From assembly GCA_903847315.1 (NCBI GenBank), contig CAINDG010000013.1:89672-153671 (forward strand): a DNA stretch of 64,000 bases. The letters run 5' to 3'. The stretch's first letter is position 1, and the number at the start of each line of letters is the position of its first letter. The notes under the pieces are model-generated. The model was given only the letters and a program-made list of their open reading frames with translations. It ran no database searches and had not been told where the DNA came from. Shown one piece after another: positions 51,968-60,755 of this stretch. Position numbers and translations under genes: made by a program. The DNA is from an uncultured Planctomycetota bacterium (lineage in GTDB: Bacteria; Planctomycetota; Phycisphaerae; Sedimentisphaerales; UBA12454).

Positions 51968-53001
51968 TATACACCACCTTTCACAGAAGAAGGATTAGAA
52001 TACTTCCAAAGTAAAGGGCATCCTCCTAAACATTGAAAATTTGAACTACAATCAACACAAAAAGAATTAGGATATTTTCTTATCTGAGTCCTAATTTTTT
52101 CCATAGAATTATTCCAAAAATCAAGAAAAACATTTTTATTTTCTAATGCGAATACATTCTGAAGTGAAAATGCGGAAAGATGCGTACAAGGGCAAATTTC
52201 TCCCTTAACATTTATTACTATGCCTGTGCCTGAGAACATATGACATCTATTTGTTCTTATTTTTCCTTCTTTTATTATTTTTTTAATCTTTTCTGAAAAG
52301 AAACATATTGGTATAGGTATAGTTATATGTAGACGTAGATCTGAAGAAATTATTGCAGGAACATAGGAATCAAGTATATGAGCGAACTCAGAAGGTAATA
52401 GTAAATCTTCTTGAACTTCATTGTTTTCTATTTTTTTGCAAAAGGAAGGTAACCCCAAACCTATGCCGATTGAAGGTAACTTCTTTGAGTTTGCCCATTT
52501 TATAAGCATTGGGACAGTTTGGACGTTCTTTTTTGTAACAGTGGTGTTTGTAGCCACATAAAAACCTCTGTCTATACAGTTTTCTATCCCTGCAATTGTT
52601 TCTACATAACTACCTAAGCTACAAGTTTCTTTTTCGTGAATATTTTTTCGGTGTCCATGCAAAGATACTGTGAACGATAAACTTTTTTTAGAACAGCCTA
52701 CCTTATCTAGAAAAGAATTAGTAAGAAGACGACCATTGGTTACTATTGTGACTTCGTTTTCTTCTGAAACAGCCAAATGGATAGCTTCGAGAATATCAGG
52801 GTAAAGAGTAGGTTCACCCCCTATAAATACTATTTTTTTACAATCTATTGCAGAAAGAAATTTTAAAATTAGCTGCAGTTTGGGGAAGGATAAAATTTCA
52901 CCTTGAACATCAGAGCATTTTGAATAACACCAATTGCAATTATTATTACAAAATGTTGTTAATTCTATCCATGCGATATTAGGTTTTATTTCTGACCTCA
53001 T
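51967..53001 (-). CDS. Radical SAM/SPASM protein, likely peptide maturase
   Basis: 344 residues. The radical SAM cluster is ELTTFCNNNCNWCYSKC (C-x3-C-x2-C), followed by the GGEPTLYPD substrate motif. The C-terminal region carries NRCHMFSGTGIVINVKGEIC and then FCVDCSSNFQCLGGCPLLW, the Cys set of a SPASM domain that holds extra iron-sulfur clusters. This is the layout of RiPP maturases that form thioether, C-C or related links in a small peptide. Its ATG overlaps the stop of the 59-residue peptide gene (ATGA). The reaction is not predictable from sequence alone. Confidence 0.9.
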   Translation of the reverse strand: MRSEIKPNIAWIELTTFCNNNCNWCYSKCSDVQGEILSFPKLQLILKFLSAIDCKKIVFIGGEPTLYPDILEAIHLAVSEENEVTIVTNGRLLTNSFLDKVGCSKKSLSFTVSLHGHRKNIHEKETCSLGSYVETIAGIENCIDRGFYVATNTTVTKKNVQTVPMLIKWANSKKLPSIGIGLGLPSFCKKIENNEVQEDLLLPSEFAHILDSYVPAIISSDLRLHITIPIPICFFSEKIKKIIKEGKIRTNRCHMFSGTGIVINVKGEICPCTHLSAFSLQNVFALENKNVFLDFWNNSMEKIRTQIRKYPNSFCVDCSSNFQCLGGCPLLWKYSNPSSVKGGV

Positions 53002-53177
53002 TTTTTACTTACTACATTGCAACAGTCACCAGCACCGTTTTCACAATCAGAAACCCCGTGTATTTTTTGGCTCCTTATGGTATTATTATCAGGAATACTA
53101 AAAGAAGCATCAGAAATTTTTCTTGAAGAAATAAACCGCAAAAATGCCGCCATATCTTTATTATTTTTATTTTCCAT
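52998..53177 (-). CDS. Candidate RiPP precursor peptide (not in the ORF track)
   Basis: 59 residues from ATG 53177, with AAGGA seven bases upstream. It begins MENKNNKDMAAFLRFIS and ends in CENGAGDCCNVVSKK. The first 44 residues lack Cys and look like a leader. The C-terminus has three Cys in the pattern C-x6-C-C and a Gly pair, a plausible core for thioether or disulfide chemistry. The TGA stop overlaps the ATG of the radical SAM gene, so the two are translationally coupled. Not recognised as a member of a named family. The plus-strand ORF 53017-53199 is its shadow. Confidence 0.7.
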   Translation of the reverse strand: MENKNNKDMAAFLRFISSRKISDASFSIPDNNTIRSQKIHGVSDCENGAGDCCNVVSKK

Positions 53178-53239
53178 ATGTTTATCCTTAAAAGTTTAAA
53201 TTTTTGAAATCCAAAGAATATTCTGATTTTTCCGGCTCC

Positions 53240-53267
53240 ATAATACTTAGAAGATAATTAATATCAA
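53240..53267 (-). promoter_or_regulatory. Candidate promoter of the radical-SAM peptide operon
   Basis: On the minus strand TTGATA (53267-53262), a 16-base spacer and TATTAT (53245-53240), about 60 bases upstream of the precursor start. The motif ataatacttag occurs at 53240-53250 and again near 53363, a possible repeated regulator site. Confidence 0.5.
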
Positions 53268-53410
53268 TCAAGAAGTTTAAATTTTAGTAAAAAATATCCA
53301 TTATTCTTGAGGCATCGAAAGCCGGAAGAAGTCAGAAAATATGTTTTGCGTTGTCTTGTATAATACTTAGCATAACATAACGTTTTGATAGATAAGATTA
53401 TACACCTTTT

Positions 53411-54055
53411 TTATAGAGCGGAAAAACTTTTAATTATGAAGTAAACGCCGAAGAACATAATCGCCACGGCGCAAAGGAACAGAACCGCTTTCTGGTTTTT
53501 TTCGCTTAAAAATTTTGTACCTTTATAACTTGTGAAAGACAGAATTTCCAGCCAGCCCATATCGCAAAGCGAATGCACTAACGCAAAAAGTATAACGGCG
53601 ATGTAGCCGAACCCGGCGGCGTCTTTTGCGAGATTCAATCCAACGGTTGCCCACCATAATAAAAAATATGGATTTGTCGCTGAAAGAATTATGCCGGTTG
53701 TAATCGGTTTTGTCGCCGCACTGGCGACAAAACTCCCTGCGCTGACGCTTGGGCTCTGTTGAATTGTGAAAGTTTTTGCCTCTTTGAACATACCGAAACC
53801 CATCCAGAGGAGAAAAGCTCCGCCGGCAAGGCCGATTATGAGTTTCGCGGCAGGGTGCTCAAAAACAAAACCCAGCCCAAGCATAATCGCCGCTATAAGC
53901 GGCAACTCAATGGACGAATGACCGATTGATATAAAGATTCCGGCGTGTTTCGATTTTGCGCCTGCCGAGATTGTCGCGGCAGTTACAGGCCCGGGCGCCA
54001 AAACGCCGGAAAGAGAAATTACAAAGACCTGAATCAAAAATAAAAACAAATTCAT
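53411..54055 (-). CDS. LysE-family exporter
   Basis: 214 residues, six membrane segments. The N-terminal SLSGVLAPGPVTAATISAGA (with G-P-G/P-G-P) and FLLWMGFGMFKEAK are family signatures. LysE/RhtB proteins export amino acids or small polar metabolites using the proton gradient. The substrate is unknown. It starts 60 bases after the YkgJ-type gene ends. Confidence 0.85.
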   Translation of the reverse strand: MNLFLFLIQVFVISLSGVLAPGPVTAATISAGAKSKHAGIFISIGHSSIELPLIAAIMLGLGFVFEHPAAKLIIGLAGGAFLLWMGFGMFKEAKTFTIQQSPSVSAGSFVASAATKPITTGIILSATNPYFLLWWATVGLNLAKDAAGFGYIAVILFALVHSLCDMGWLEILSFTSYKGTKFLSEKNQKAVLFLCAVAIMFFGVYFIIKSFSAL

Positions 54056-54064
54056 AAATTTTCA

Positions 54065-54123
54065 AGCCACAGAGAAATCTATAAAATATTTTTTAAGCCA
54101 CAGAGCTCACAGAGTTCACAGAG
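54065..54123. repeat. Dispersed 'cacagag' repeats at the YkgJ gene end
   Basis: 'gccacagagaaatct', 'gccacagagctcacagagttcacagagatt': six copies of cacagag-type strings. It runs into the last codons of the Cys-cluster gene at 54116-54727. The style is the same as at 43.66 kb. Confidence 0.55.
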
Positions 54124-54727
54124 ATTCAATTAAATTTAACATTTCAGGATTACTCAAAGCTGTTGGCAAATCGATATAACGATAAGGTAAATCATATTTT
54201 TCGCAAATTACCTTGAATTTTTTTGATGCCTGTTCGCTGAGTTTGCTTTGCAAATCGGCATCAGCCTTGCAGAAAAAGATGCGACAACCGGCAAATCGAA
54301 AATTTCTTACGGTGCATTTACCCCCACACCAATTTGCACTTTGATGAGGTGTTTTGAAAGCCAACCCAATTGGTTTTAAATGTTCTTTTAGGTTTGTCCG
54401 CTGCAATGTAAATTGGTGTGGGGGTGTATCGTCTTTAAGATAAGGACAAACATTTTTTTTAGATCCTTCGACTTCGCTCAGGACGGCTTCGCCGGATTTC
54501 TCGACTGCCCCCCTTGGGGGTTCGCTCGAAATGACATTGCCAGAAGTAACATTTTGCATGAAATAAAGCAATTCTGGAGTCGTTACGAAAAGTTTATGGC
54601 CGAACGAATCGAAGTGACAGCATTTTCCGCAAGAGGCGCATTGAAAATTGAACTCCTTAATATTCGAGTCGAGCCAATCGTATATTTGTTTGACCTCATT
54701 ACTGATTTTTGATTTTTTCGATTTCAT
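54116..54727 (-). CDS. YkgJ-type Cys-cluster protein carrying two in-frame repeat insertions
   Basis: 203 residues. The Cys-cluster is FQCASCGKCCHFDSFG near the N-terminus with later VCPYLKDD, KCTVRNFRFAGCRIFFCKAD: the C-x2-C-x2-CC...CPFL...C-x-I-Y...C-R pattern of YkgJ-family putative zinc/iron-binding proteins of unknown function. Two foreign segments lie in frame. Residues about 66-91 carry the EKSGEAVLSEVEGSKK repeat peptide, and about 36 residues between KDD and GKCTV are bounded at DNA level by 18-bp inverted repeats (54321-54338, 54407-54424). Removing the latter restores the family spacing. The start overlaps the next gene's end by 29 bases. Confidence 0.8.
   Translation of the reverse strand: MKSKKSKISNEVKQIYDWLDSNIKEFNFQCASCGKCCHFDSFGHKLFVTTPELLYFMQNVTSGNVISSEPPRGAVEKSGEAVLSEVEGSKKNVCPYLKDDTPPHQFTLQRTNLKEHLKPIGLAFKTPHQSANWCGGKCTVRNFRFAGCRIFFCKADADLQSKLSEQASKKFKVICEKYDLPYRYIDLPTALSNPEMLNLIESL
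54320..54425. mobile_element. MITE-like insertion in frame within the YkgJ gene
   Basis: Terminal inverted repeats CCCCCACACCAATTTGCA (54321-54338) and TGTAAATTGGTGTGGGGG (54407-54424) match at 17 of 18 positions. The element is about 106-108 bp and has no ORF of its own on a miniature scale. It is inserted so that the host frame stays open, encoding TPPHQF...SANWCGG. Structure and place suggest a miniature element that tolerates coding insertion. No transposase was seen nearby. Confidence 0.65.
54462..54533. repeat. In-frame dispersed repeat (SEVEGS-type) within the YkgJ gene
   Basis: gatccttcgacttcgctcag followed by gacggcttcgccggattt and a hairpin around gccccccttgggggttc. A related motif (tcctgagtttatcgaagg) occurs in the 34.36-34.46 kb unit. 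The peptide EAVLSEVEGS is the typical translation of this widely scattered repeat. Confidence 0.6.
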
Positions 54728-55133
54728 CGAATGTGTAAAGCCTGCCTTTATTTATGCCGGGACATTTTTTCGCGGCTGTGTTCCAGTCGTCCGGGCTATC
54801 GAGATTAATCGACCAAAACGGCCAAGTCCGGCATTGGGTCGGCCTGACGTCATAAATCGCGCAACCCCTTGAACCGTCTATGGTTACAAGAAAGACACAG
54901 TCTTTGGAGCAGGGGTTTTCTTTTATCGAATGGCGGAAACCAATCCTTTTAAGGTGGTTTTTTCGTACATCATGCGGAGTTTGGCCGAGATGTTTAGCCA
55001 GCGATTTAATTTCCGCCCTTGTTATCCAGATAACGCCTTCGTCCGGCCCGGAGCAGCATCGGCCGCACTGCTGACAAGCAAAATGTAAACCTGTGATGTA
55101 CCAGGGCGTATTTGTTTTTTTTACAATTTCCAT
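54699..55133 (-). CDS. YkgJ-type Cys-cluster protein
   Basis: 144 residues. [20 protein letters not shown], then [20 protein letters not shown] and [11 protein letters not shown]: the classical C-x2-C-x2-CC...C-x-I-Y-x-x-R-P-x-x-C-R pattern of the UPF0153/YkgJ family, putatively zinc- or iron-binding. It overlaps the ilvD gene by 13 bases and the next YkgJ gene by 29 bases, suggesting one transcript. The biochemical role is unknown. Unlike its neighbour it carries no repeat insertion. Confidence 0.88.
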   Translation of the reverse strand: MEIVKKTNTPWYITGLHFACQQCGRCCSGPDEGVIWITRAEIKSLAKHLGQTPHDVRKNHLKRIGFRHSIKENPCSKDCVFLVTIDGSRGCAIYDVRPTQCRTWPFWSINLDSPDDWNTAAKKCPGINKGRLYTFDEIEKIKNQ

Positions 55134-56794
55134 TTCAATATCGCGCCGGTATCTGCGCTCTGCGCCATCGAGGCGTATTTAGCGAGGCTGCCTTTGGTAA
55201 CTCTCGGAGCGGGTTTTTTCCATTGTGCTTTTCTTTCGGCAATTTCAGTATCCGAAAGTTTAACGCCCAGTTTTTTTGCGGGGATATCGATTTCGATTAT
55301 GTCGCCGTTCTTTAACAAGCCAATCGGTCCGCCAACCGCCGCTTCCGGACTTACGTGTCCGATGCAGGCTCCGCGAGTTCCGCCGCTGAATCTGCCATCG
55401 GTAACAAGGGCGACTGATTCGCCGAGGTCTGCGCCGATAATGTAACTTGTGGGCATAAGCATTTCCTGCATCCCGGGGCCGCCTCTTGGTCCTTCGTTCC
55501 TGATGACGATGACATCGCCTGCCTTTACTTTGCCGGCGAGGATGCCGTCGCAGGCATCTTCCTGACTTTCGAATATCACGGCAGGGCCGCTGTGGCGAAG
55601 CATCTTTTCGGCGACGCCCGCGGTCTTAACTACAGAGCCTTTCGGGGCGAGATTGCCTTTAAGGATAGAAAGACCGCCGGTTTTGGAATATGCGTTTTCA
55701 ATCGTATGTATGCAATCGGTGTTCTTAATTGTCGCATTTGCGATATTTTCGCCGAGAGTTTTTCCCGTAACGGTCATACAGTTGAGATTAAGCAATTTTT
55801 TCATTTTGCTTATCTCTTTTAAGATTGCGCTAACGCCGCCGGCCGCGTCAACGTCCTGAACGTGCCATTTGCTCGAAGGCGAAACCTTGCAGATATTCGG
55901 GCATTTTTCGCTGATTTTATTTATTCTTTCGAGGTTGTATTTTATCTGTGCCTCATTTGCGAGTGCCAATGCGTGCAGAACGGTATTTGTCGAGCCGCCC
56001 ATCGCCATATCGAGCATAAAGGCGTTGTCAATCGATTCAGCGGTTATGATATCGAGCGGCTTAATATCCTTTTCGATAAGACTGATTATCTGTTTGCCTG
56101 CCGCTTCGTATAATTTGTCTCTTTCAGGACTGATTGCCAGAATAGTGCCGTTGCCCGGCAGCGCCATTCCGATTGCCTCGCACAGGCAGTTCATACTGTT
56201 GGCTGTGTACATTCCAGAGCAGCTTCCCTGCGAAGGACAGGCGGTGCATTCAACTTCGTACAGTCTTGCCTCGTCGATTTTGCCGGCTTTAAAAGACGCG
56301 ACAGCCTCGAAAACAGAACTGAGGTCAACGTCCTTACCTTTCGAATCTTTGCCGACCGCCATTGGTCCGCCTGATACGAAAATTGTCGGGACGTTAACCC
56401 GCACCGAAGCCATCAGCATACCGGGTATGATTTTGTCGCAATTCGGGATACAGATAAGCCCATCGAAGCAGTGAGCGCGAACCATCGACTCGACCGAGTC
56501 GGCGATTATCTCCCGCGAGGCCAGCGAATACTTCATTCCGCTGTGTCCCATCGCGATGCCGTCGCAAATAGCGATGGTATTGAATTCAAAGGGTATTCCG
56601 CCGGCGGCTCGCACGGCTTTTTTCACCTTTTCAGCGACCTTATTGAGGTGCATATGGCCAGGCACGACTTCGCAAAAGCTGTTTGCGATGCCGATAAACG
56701 GCTTGTTAATGTCCGAATCCTTCAGTCCGCAGGCTCTCAAAAGCGCCCGGTGGGGCGTCCGCTGGAAGCCTTTCTTAATGGCGTCACTTTTCAT
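55121..56794 (-). CDS. ilvD: Dihydroxy-acid dehydratase
   Basis: 557 residues, full length. FeS-ligand cysteines in [32 protein letters not shown] and [20 protein letters not shown]; the C-terminal part has [20 protein letters not shown]. It dehydrates 2,3-dihydroxy-isovalerate and -methylvalerate to the 2-keto acids of valine and isoleucine. It appears to be the first gene of a run with the two YkgJ genes. Given the FeS cluster, a metal-handling role for the YkgJ proteins is possible but unproven. Confidence 0.96.
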   Translation of the reverse strand: MKSDAIKKGFQRTPHRALLRACGLKDSDINKPFIGIANSFCEVVPGHMHLNKVAEKVKKAVRAAGGIPFEFNTIAICDGIAMGHSGMKYSLASREIIADSVESMVRAHCFDGLICIPNCDKIIPGMLMASVRVNVPTIFVSGGPMAVGKDSKGKDVDLSSVFEAVASFKAGKIDEARLYEVECTACPSQGSCSGMYTANSMNCLCEAIGMALPGNGTILAISPERDKLYEAAGKQIISLIEKDIKPLDIITAESIDNAFMLDMAMGGSTNTVLHALALANEAQIKYNLERINKISEKCPNICKVSPSSKWHVQDVDAAGGVSAILKEISKMKKLLNLNCMTVTGKTLGENIANATIKNTDCIHTIENAYSKTGGLSILKGNLAPKGSVVKTAGVAEKMLRHSGPAVIFESQEDACDGILAGKVKAGDVIVIRNEGPRGGPGMQEMLMPTSYIIGADLGESVALVTDGRFSGGTRGACIGHVSPEAAVGGPIGLLKNGDIIEIDIPAKKLGVKLSDTEIAERKAQWKKPAPRVTKGSLAKYASMAQSADTGAILKWKL

Positions 56795-56996
56795 AGGTAT
56801 TTTCTCCTGAATAAGTTACAAAAATCTGGAAATAGCCTAAACGGGTATTATAAACTCCGGCGGGCGATAAATAAATGCCCAATGTTGAAAATTTTATTTG
56901 CCCGAAAAAAATTGCTACCAAAATTATAACTGGTATAATTCCGGTTTGTCTTTTAATGGATTAACTATTTAGTCTGATTGATTTTAGGAGTAAATC

Positions 56997-58046
56997 ATGA
57001 GTATTCGAAAAGTAGTAGTAGTTGTGTCTTTGGCAGCGATTTTGTTTGTTTTAGCCGGATTGACGCCGGCTGCTGAAATGAAACTTAATCTTGCGCCGAA
57101 AAGCGAGACTGTATATAAAGTTGTTACCGGCTCGGGCAAGGATTATCAATTTGTTCAGCCTTCCATAAACAAAACCAAAGCGCAGCATACGATTGGCAAA
57201 ATGGAAATGGTTTTTGCGCAGAAAATCGAATCTGTTGATTCGCAGGGCAATGCTGTGGCGAACATTACCATAAAACAATTAAAATATTTCTCGGAAACTC
57301 CGCAGGGCAAAAAAGCGGATTTCGACAGTACAAAGGACCCGAACAAATCCGACCCGCTGTCGCAGCTTATCGGCGCCAGCTACAAAATCAAAATTGCGCC
57401 TGCCGGCGGTATTGAGGTTATCGATACCTCCGCTGCAAGGTCGATTATAAAAAGCGGTTCAGTTGCTGGGGCTATAGCCGATAAATTGTTTAGCGATGAG
57501 GAAATGGCAAGGCGTCATCAGGTTATGGCGATGTTTGATGCCGGTAAGTGTCTTTGCGAAAAAGACAGACGGAAGGAAGCGAAAACGGCTTCTTCTAATA
57601 AAAAAGCCAACCCCAAAGATTCCAAGAAAGTTAGTAATAAATCCTGTAAAAAAGGCGACCAATGGAGTTCGATAGAGGCTTCGCCCAGCGGAATGCTCAG
57701 CCCCAAAACCTTTGAAAAAATTTATACATTGACAGATTTGAAAAAACAAAACGGCCAGACAATAGCCGTTGTGGACATGAACGCTGCTCCAAGCTCGAAA
57801 CGCGCGGAAGATTTGTCGGCCAAGGAACCCGCTGCCGGGTTCTTTGCGAAAATGTTCGATGAAAAGGATAAGTTCACCGGCAAAATGGTTATTAACCTTA
57901 CCACCGGCGAGATTGACAGTTATCAGGAAACTTTGAAGGCCGAATGGTTTGCTGCGGAAACTTCTGAGGACCAGAAGAGCGATAAAGGACCTGACCAGCT
58001 GACGATGAGCTTTTCGTATATTTACAGTATCGAAAAAGTTAAATAA
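56997..58046 (+). CDS. Secreted protein of unknown function, paralogue A
   Basis: 349 residues with a signal peptide (VVVVSLAAILFVLAGLTPAA) and a mostly beta body: KLNLAPKSETVYKVVTGSGK, KMEMVFAQKIESVDSQGNAV, LIGASYKIKIAPAGGIEVID. It ends with LTMSFSYIYSIEKV. A Lys/Ser-rich insert with a Cys pair (CLCEKDRRKEAK) is in the middle. It is paralogous to the next gene in domain order: start strand, 'G-x-S-Y/F-x-I-K-I-x-P-A-G-x-I', late beta strands. No family named with confidence. Confidence 0.7.
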   Translation: MSIRKVVVVVSLAAILFVLAGLTPAAEMKLNLAPKSETVYKVVTGSGKDYQFVQPSINKTKAQHTIGKMEMVFAQKIESVDSQGNAVANITIKQLKYFSETPQGKKADFDSTKDPNKSDPLSQLIGASYKIKIAPAGGIEVIDTSAARSIIKSGSVAGAIADKLFSDEEMARRHQVMAMFDAGKCLCEKDRRKEAKTASSNKKANPKDSKKVSNKSCKKGDQWSSIEASPSGMLSPKTFEKIYTLTDLKKQNGQTIAVVDMNAAPSSKRAEDLSAKEPAAGFFAKMFDEKDKFTGKMVINLTTGEIDSYQETLKAEWFAAETSEDQKSDKGPDQLTMSFSYIYSIEKVK

Positions 58047-58080
58047 ATATAATCAAAGGATTGATTTAGCAGGATAAATT

Positions 58081-59112
58081 ATGAAAAAATGGATTTTTGC
58101 GGGGTTGTTTTTAACTATAGCAGTTACGGTTTGTTTTGCCGGCGGTAAGGAAAAGAGTAAAAAACCGGACAAAGCAGGTAATTCCAAAAACTCCAAAGGT
58201 CCGCTGCTTTTGACCGTTGATTTCAATTCAGCCGTACCGCTGAAATATAATTTCGTCAGCTCCAGACGGATTACCATTAATCTTGACCCGTCAGGCAAAT
58301 ATTCCAGGGGAGAAAAAATCAGCGGCAAAGAGCAGGAGATGACTGAAAAACTCGAAATGGAAATTACCTATAAGCCGCTGCAGGTTGACCCTCTCGGCTA
58401 TTCGATAATAGAGGCAACGTGCAATTCAGTAAAGGTTACAAGAACTATGATGGGCAGCAAAGGTCAAAAGACAGATGCGGTTGATTCGCTTGTCGGCAGG
58501 AGCTTTATTCTGAAGATTACGCCGGCAGGGAAAATAGCCGATTACTCAAACCTTAATTCGCTTATTCAGGAGCTTGGCCAAAAAGCATTTAATGGAGATC
58601 CCAAAAGGGGCAGAATAAAAGATCCCGATATGATTATGGATTTTGTTACGACCCAGTGGAGTGTATGGGACTCTGTGGCGAGCGTAAAAAAACCTATGAA
58701 AGGCATCAAAGACAAACAAGTATGGAAATCGCAGCTTTTTGTCCCGATGCCTTTTGTCTCAAAAACCGGCAGAGATGTGGAATACAAACTTGCGGGAATT
58801 GTCGAATCCAACAATGTCTCTTATGCTGAAATAACGAGCACTTATAGTTTGAGTAAATTGCCGTCGAATATACCTCTGCCTTACAGCGGCTCGTTTCAGA
58901 TGAGAGGTATGTTCGGATTTTTACAGGGATACCAGGTGCTTTCCATCGAAGGTACGGGCAAGCAGCTTTACGATATCGAAAAAGGTCAGATTAAAAGCGA
59001 TACCCAGCAGTATAAAGCTAAGGTTAAAGCCTCGATTTTCGGCCTCGGCAGCGATACACTTGAGCCGAATATGGAAGTCGACCAGACTATAACGATGACT
59101 TTGGTTGAATAA
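58081..59112 (+). CDS. Secreted protein of unknown function, paralogue B
   Basis: 343 residues. Signal peptide (WIFAGLFLTIAVTVCFAGGK), Lys-rich linker, then LLTVDFNSAVPLKYNFVSSR, LVGRSFILKITPAGKIADYS and the closing MEVDQTITMTLVE. It shares order and several motifs with the upstream gene, 34 bases away, so a tandem duplication is likely. There is no catalytic motif. It is followed, after 18 bases, by the HIT-family gene. Confidence 0.7.
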   Translation: MKKWIFAGLFLTIAVTVCFAGGKEKSKKPDKAGNSKNSKGPLLLTVDFNSAVPLKYNFVSSRRITINLDPSGKYSRGEKISGKEQEMTEKLEMEITYKPLQVDPLGYSIIEATCNSVKVTRTMMGSKGQKTDAVDSLVGRSFILKITPAGKIADYSNLNSLIQELGQKAFNGDPKRGRIKDPDMIMDFVTTQWSVWDSVASVKKPMKGIKDKQVWKSQLFVPMPFVSKTGRDVEYKLAGIVESNNVSYAEITSTYSLSKLPSNIPLPYSGSFQMRGMFGFLQGYQVLSIEGTGKQLYDIEKGQIKSDTQQYKAKVKASIFGLGSDTLEPNMEVDQTITMTLVE

Positions 59113-59130
59113 GATTGAAAGGACGCCCGA

Positions 59131-59640
59131 TTGAAAAGAAACAATCTCTGGGCTCCGTGGAGGATTGGATACATTCAGGGTCTGAGCGAAAAACACGATT
59201 GTTTTATCTGCCATAACGTAAAAAATCCGCAGCAGAACGAAGAAAATTTTGTTCTGTGGCAGACGAAAAGCTGCCTTGCAATGCTCAATAAATTTCCCTA
59301 CAACAACGGCCATCTGCTGCTGGCCCCCATAAGGCATATCGCAGGTCTTGAAGAATTAAACGATGGCGAACTGCTCGAGATTACAAAACTTATCGTCGCT
59401 TCACAGAAGGTTTTGACGGCGGCGATAAAACCGCACGGCTTTAATATCGGGATGAACTTCGGCAGATGCGCAGGAGCGGGTCTTCCGGGTCATCTGCATA
59501 TTCATATCGTTCCGCGATGGGACGGCGACACCAATTTTATGGAGACTTGTGCCGGTACGGATGTCATAAGCCAGAGTATGAAAGATTTGTATAAACAGCT
59601 AAAGAAGGCAAGTACTGAAAATAATCTGCCCGGATTTTAA
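59131..59640 (+). CDS. HIT-family nucleotide-binding protein
   Basis: 169 residues from a TTG at 59131 that has AAAGGA seven bases upstream. LWAPWRIGYIQGLSEKHDCF is the usual N-terminus of the AP4A-phosphorylase/FHIT-like group. CFICHNVKNP gives a C-x2-C knuckle, and the catalytic triad is LPGHLHIHIVPRWDGD (H-x-H-x-H). It acts on dinucleoside polyphosphates or adenylylated substrates. It ends two bases before the dGTPase-like gene, implying coupled expression. Confidence 0.93.
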   Translation: MKRNNLWAPWRIGYIQGLSEKHDCFICHNVKNPQQNEENFVLWQTKSCLAMLNKFPYNNGHLLLAPIRHIAGLEELNDGELLEITKLIVASQKVLTAAIKPHGFNIGMNFGRCAGAGLPGHLHIHIVPRWDGDTNFMETCAGTDVISQSMKDLYKQLKKASTENNLPGF

Positions 59641-59642
59641 TT

Positions 59643-60734
59643 ATGTCTGATTTTTTGCAACCTTACGCGGTGACGGAAACAAACAGCAAGGGCAGAAAAT
59701 ATACCGAGCCGGGACATGCTTACCGGATGCCTTTCGAACGCGACAGGGACAGAATAATCCACACATCGGCGTTTCGGAGACTCGAAGGCAAAACTCAGGT
59801 CTTTATGCCGCAGACAAACGACCAGTACCGCACCCGCCTTACACACAGTATCGAAGTTGCGCAAATCGGCAGAACAATCGCAAAATCGCTCGGCATAAAC
59901 GAAGCCCTCACAGAGGCGATATGCCTTGCCCACGATTTGGGACACAGCCCGTTCGGCCACAGCGGCGAGGCGGGGCTTAATGAGATTATGAAAAATTTCG
60001 GCGGCTTCGAGCATAACGCCCAGACGTTGCGAATTGTTGATTTGCTCGAAAGGCCTTATCCCGATTTTAAAGGCCTCAACCTGATGTACGAGACAAGGCT
60101 CGGCCTGGCAAAGCACAGGACTTTTTACGACAGCCCGCAGAAAAGCGATTTTACCGAGAAGAATTGCTCGCTCGAGGGCCAGATTGCCGATATGTCCGAC
60201 AGAATCGCCTATAACTGCCACGATTTGGAAGACGGCCTGCGGGCAAATCTACTCAACTATAAAATGATTGTGGATATTCAGCTTTGCAGTCAGGCGGCAG
60301 AAAGGTGCGAAGCAGAGAAAATCAGCGATAGCGTCATCAGGAACACTCGCATCGCCAAGACAATTATAGATATGCTCGTCGGCGACTGCATCGAAACGAG
60401 CAGGGGAGCGATTGTTTCTACGCATCTGGAAAATTTGCAGCAGGTCTTAAACATCGGCAGCAATTTCATATCTCTAAGCAGCGATGCCCAGACCGCTCTT
60501 ATCGAACTGGAAAAATTTCTGCATATTAATATGTATGAAAACCCGGCCGTAAAGGCCGTTTCCGGTCAGGCGGCGGACTGGCTGGCGAAGATTTTTAATA
60601 AATTCAAAACCGACCCTAAACTGCTGCCCAGGTTCTATCAGAATCTTGTCGGCGAGTTCGGCCTTGAAAGAACTATCTGTGATTACGTCGCAGGTATGAC
60701 TGACTGGTACTGTCTTGAAATGATAAAAGAATAG
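59643..60734 (+). CDS. dGTPase-like HD-domain nucleotidohydrolase
   Basis: 363 residues. RDRIIHTSAFRRLEGKTQVF and RTRLTHSIEVAQIGRTIAKS open the HD domain; metal ligands follow in ICLAHDLGHSPFGHSGE and FEHNAQTLRI, with a later MSDRIAYNCHDLEDGL. This family cleaves dGTP (or other dNTPs) to nucleoside plus triphosphate. Length and motif order fit the dGTPase-like type 2 subgroup. It lies next to the HIT protein gene, both acting on nucleotides. Confidence 0.93.
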   Translation: MSDFLQPYAVTETNSKGRKYTEPGHAYRMPFERDRDRIIHTSAFRRLEGKTQVFMPQTNDQYRTRLTHSIEVAQIGRTIAKSLGINEALTEAICLAHDLGHSPFGHSGEAGLNEIMKNFGGFEHNAQTLRIVDLLERPYPDFKGLNLMYETRLGLAKHRTFYDSPQKSDFTEKNCSLEGQIADMSDRIAYNCHDLEDGLRANLLNYKMIVDIQLCSQAAERCEAEKISDSVIRNTRIAKTIIDMLVGDCIETSRGAIVSTHLENLQQVLNIGSNFISLSSDAQTALIELEKFLHINMYENPAVKAVSGQAADWLAKIFNKFKTDPKLLPRFYQNLVGEFGLERTICDYVAGMTDWYCLEMIKE

Positions 60735-60755
60735 TCGCAAACCGGCCCCAAGCTG

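Noticed and set aside
53017-53199. 60-residue plus-strand ORF in the track
   Set aside because: Antisense shadow of the minus-strand precursor peptide gene, which has a better ribosome site and coupling to the radical SAM gene.
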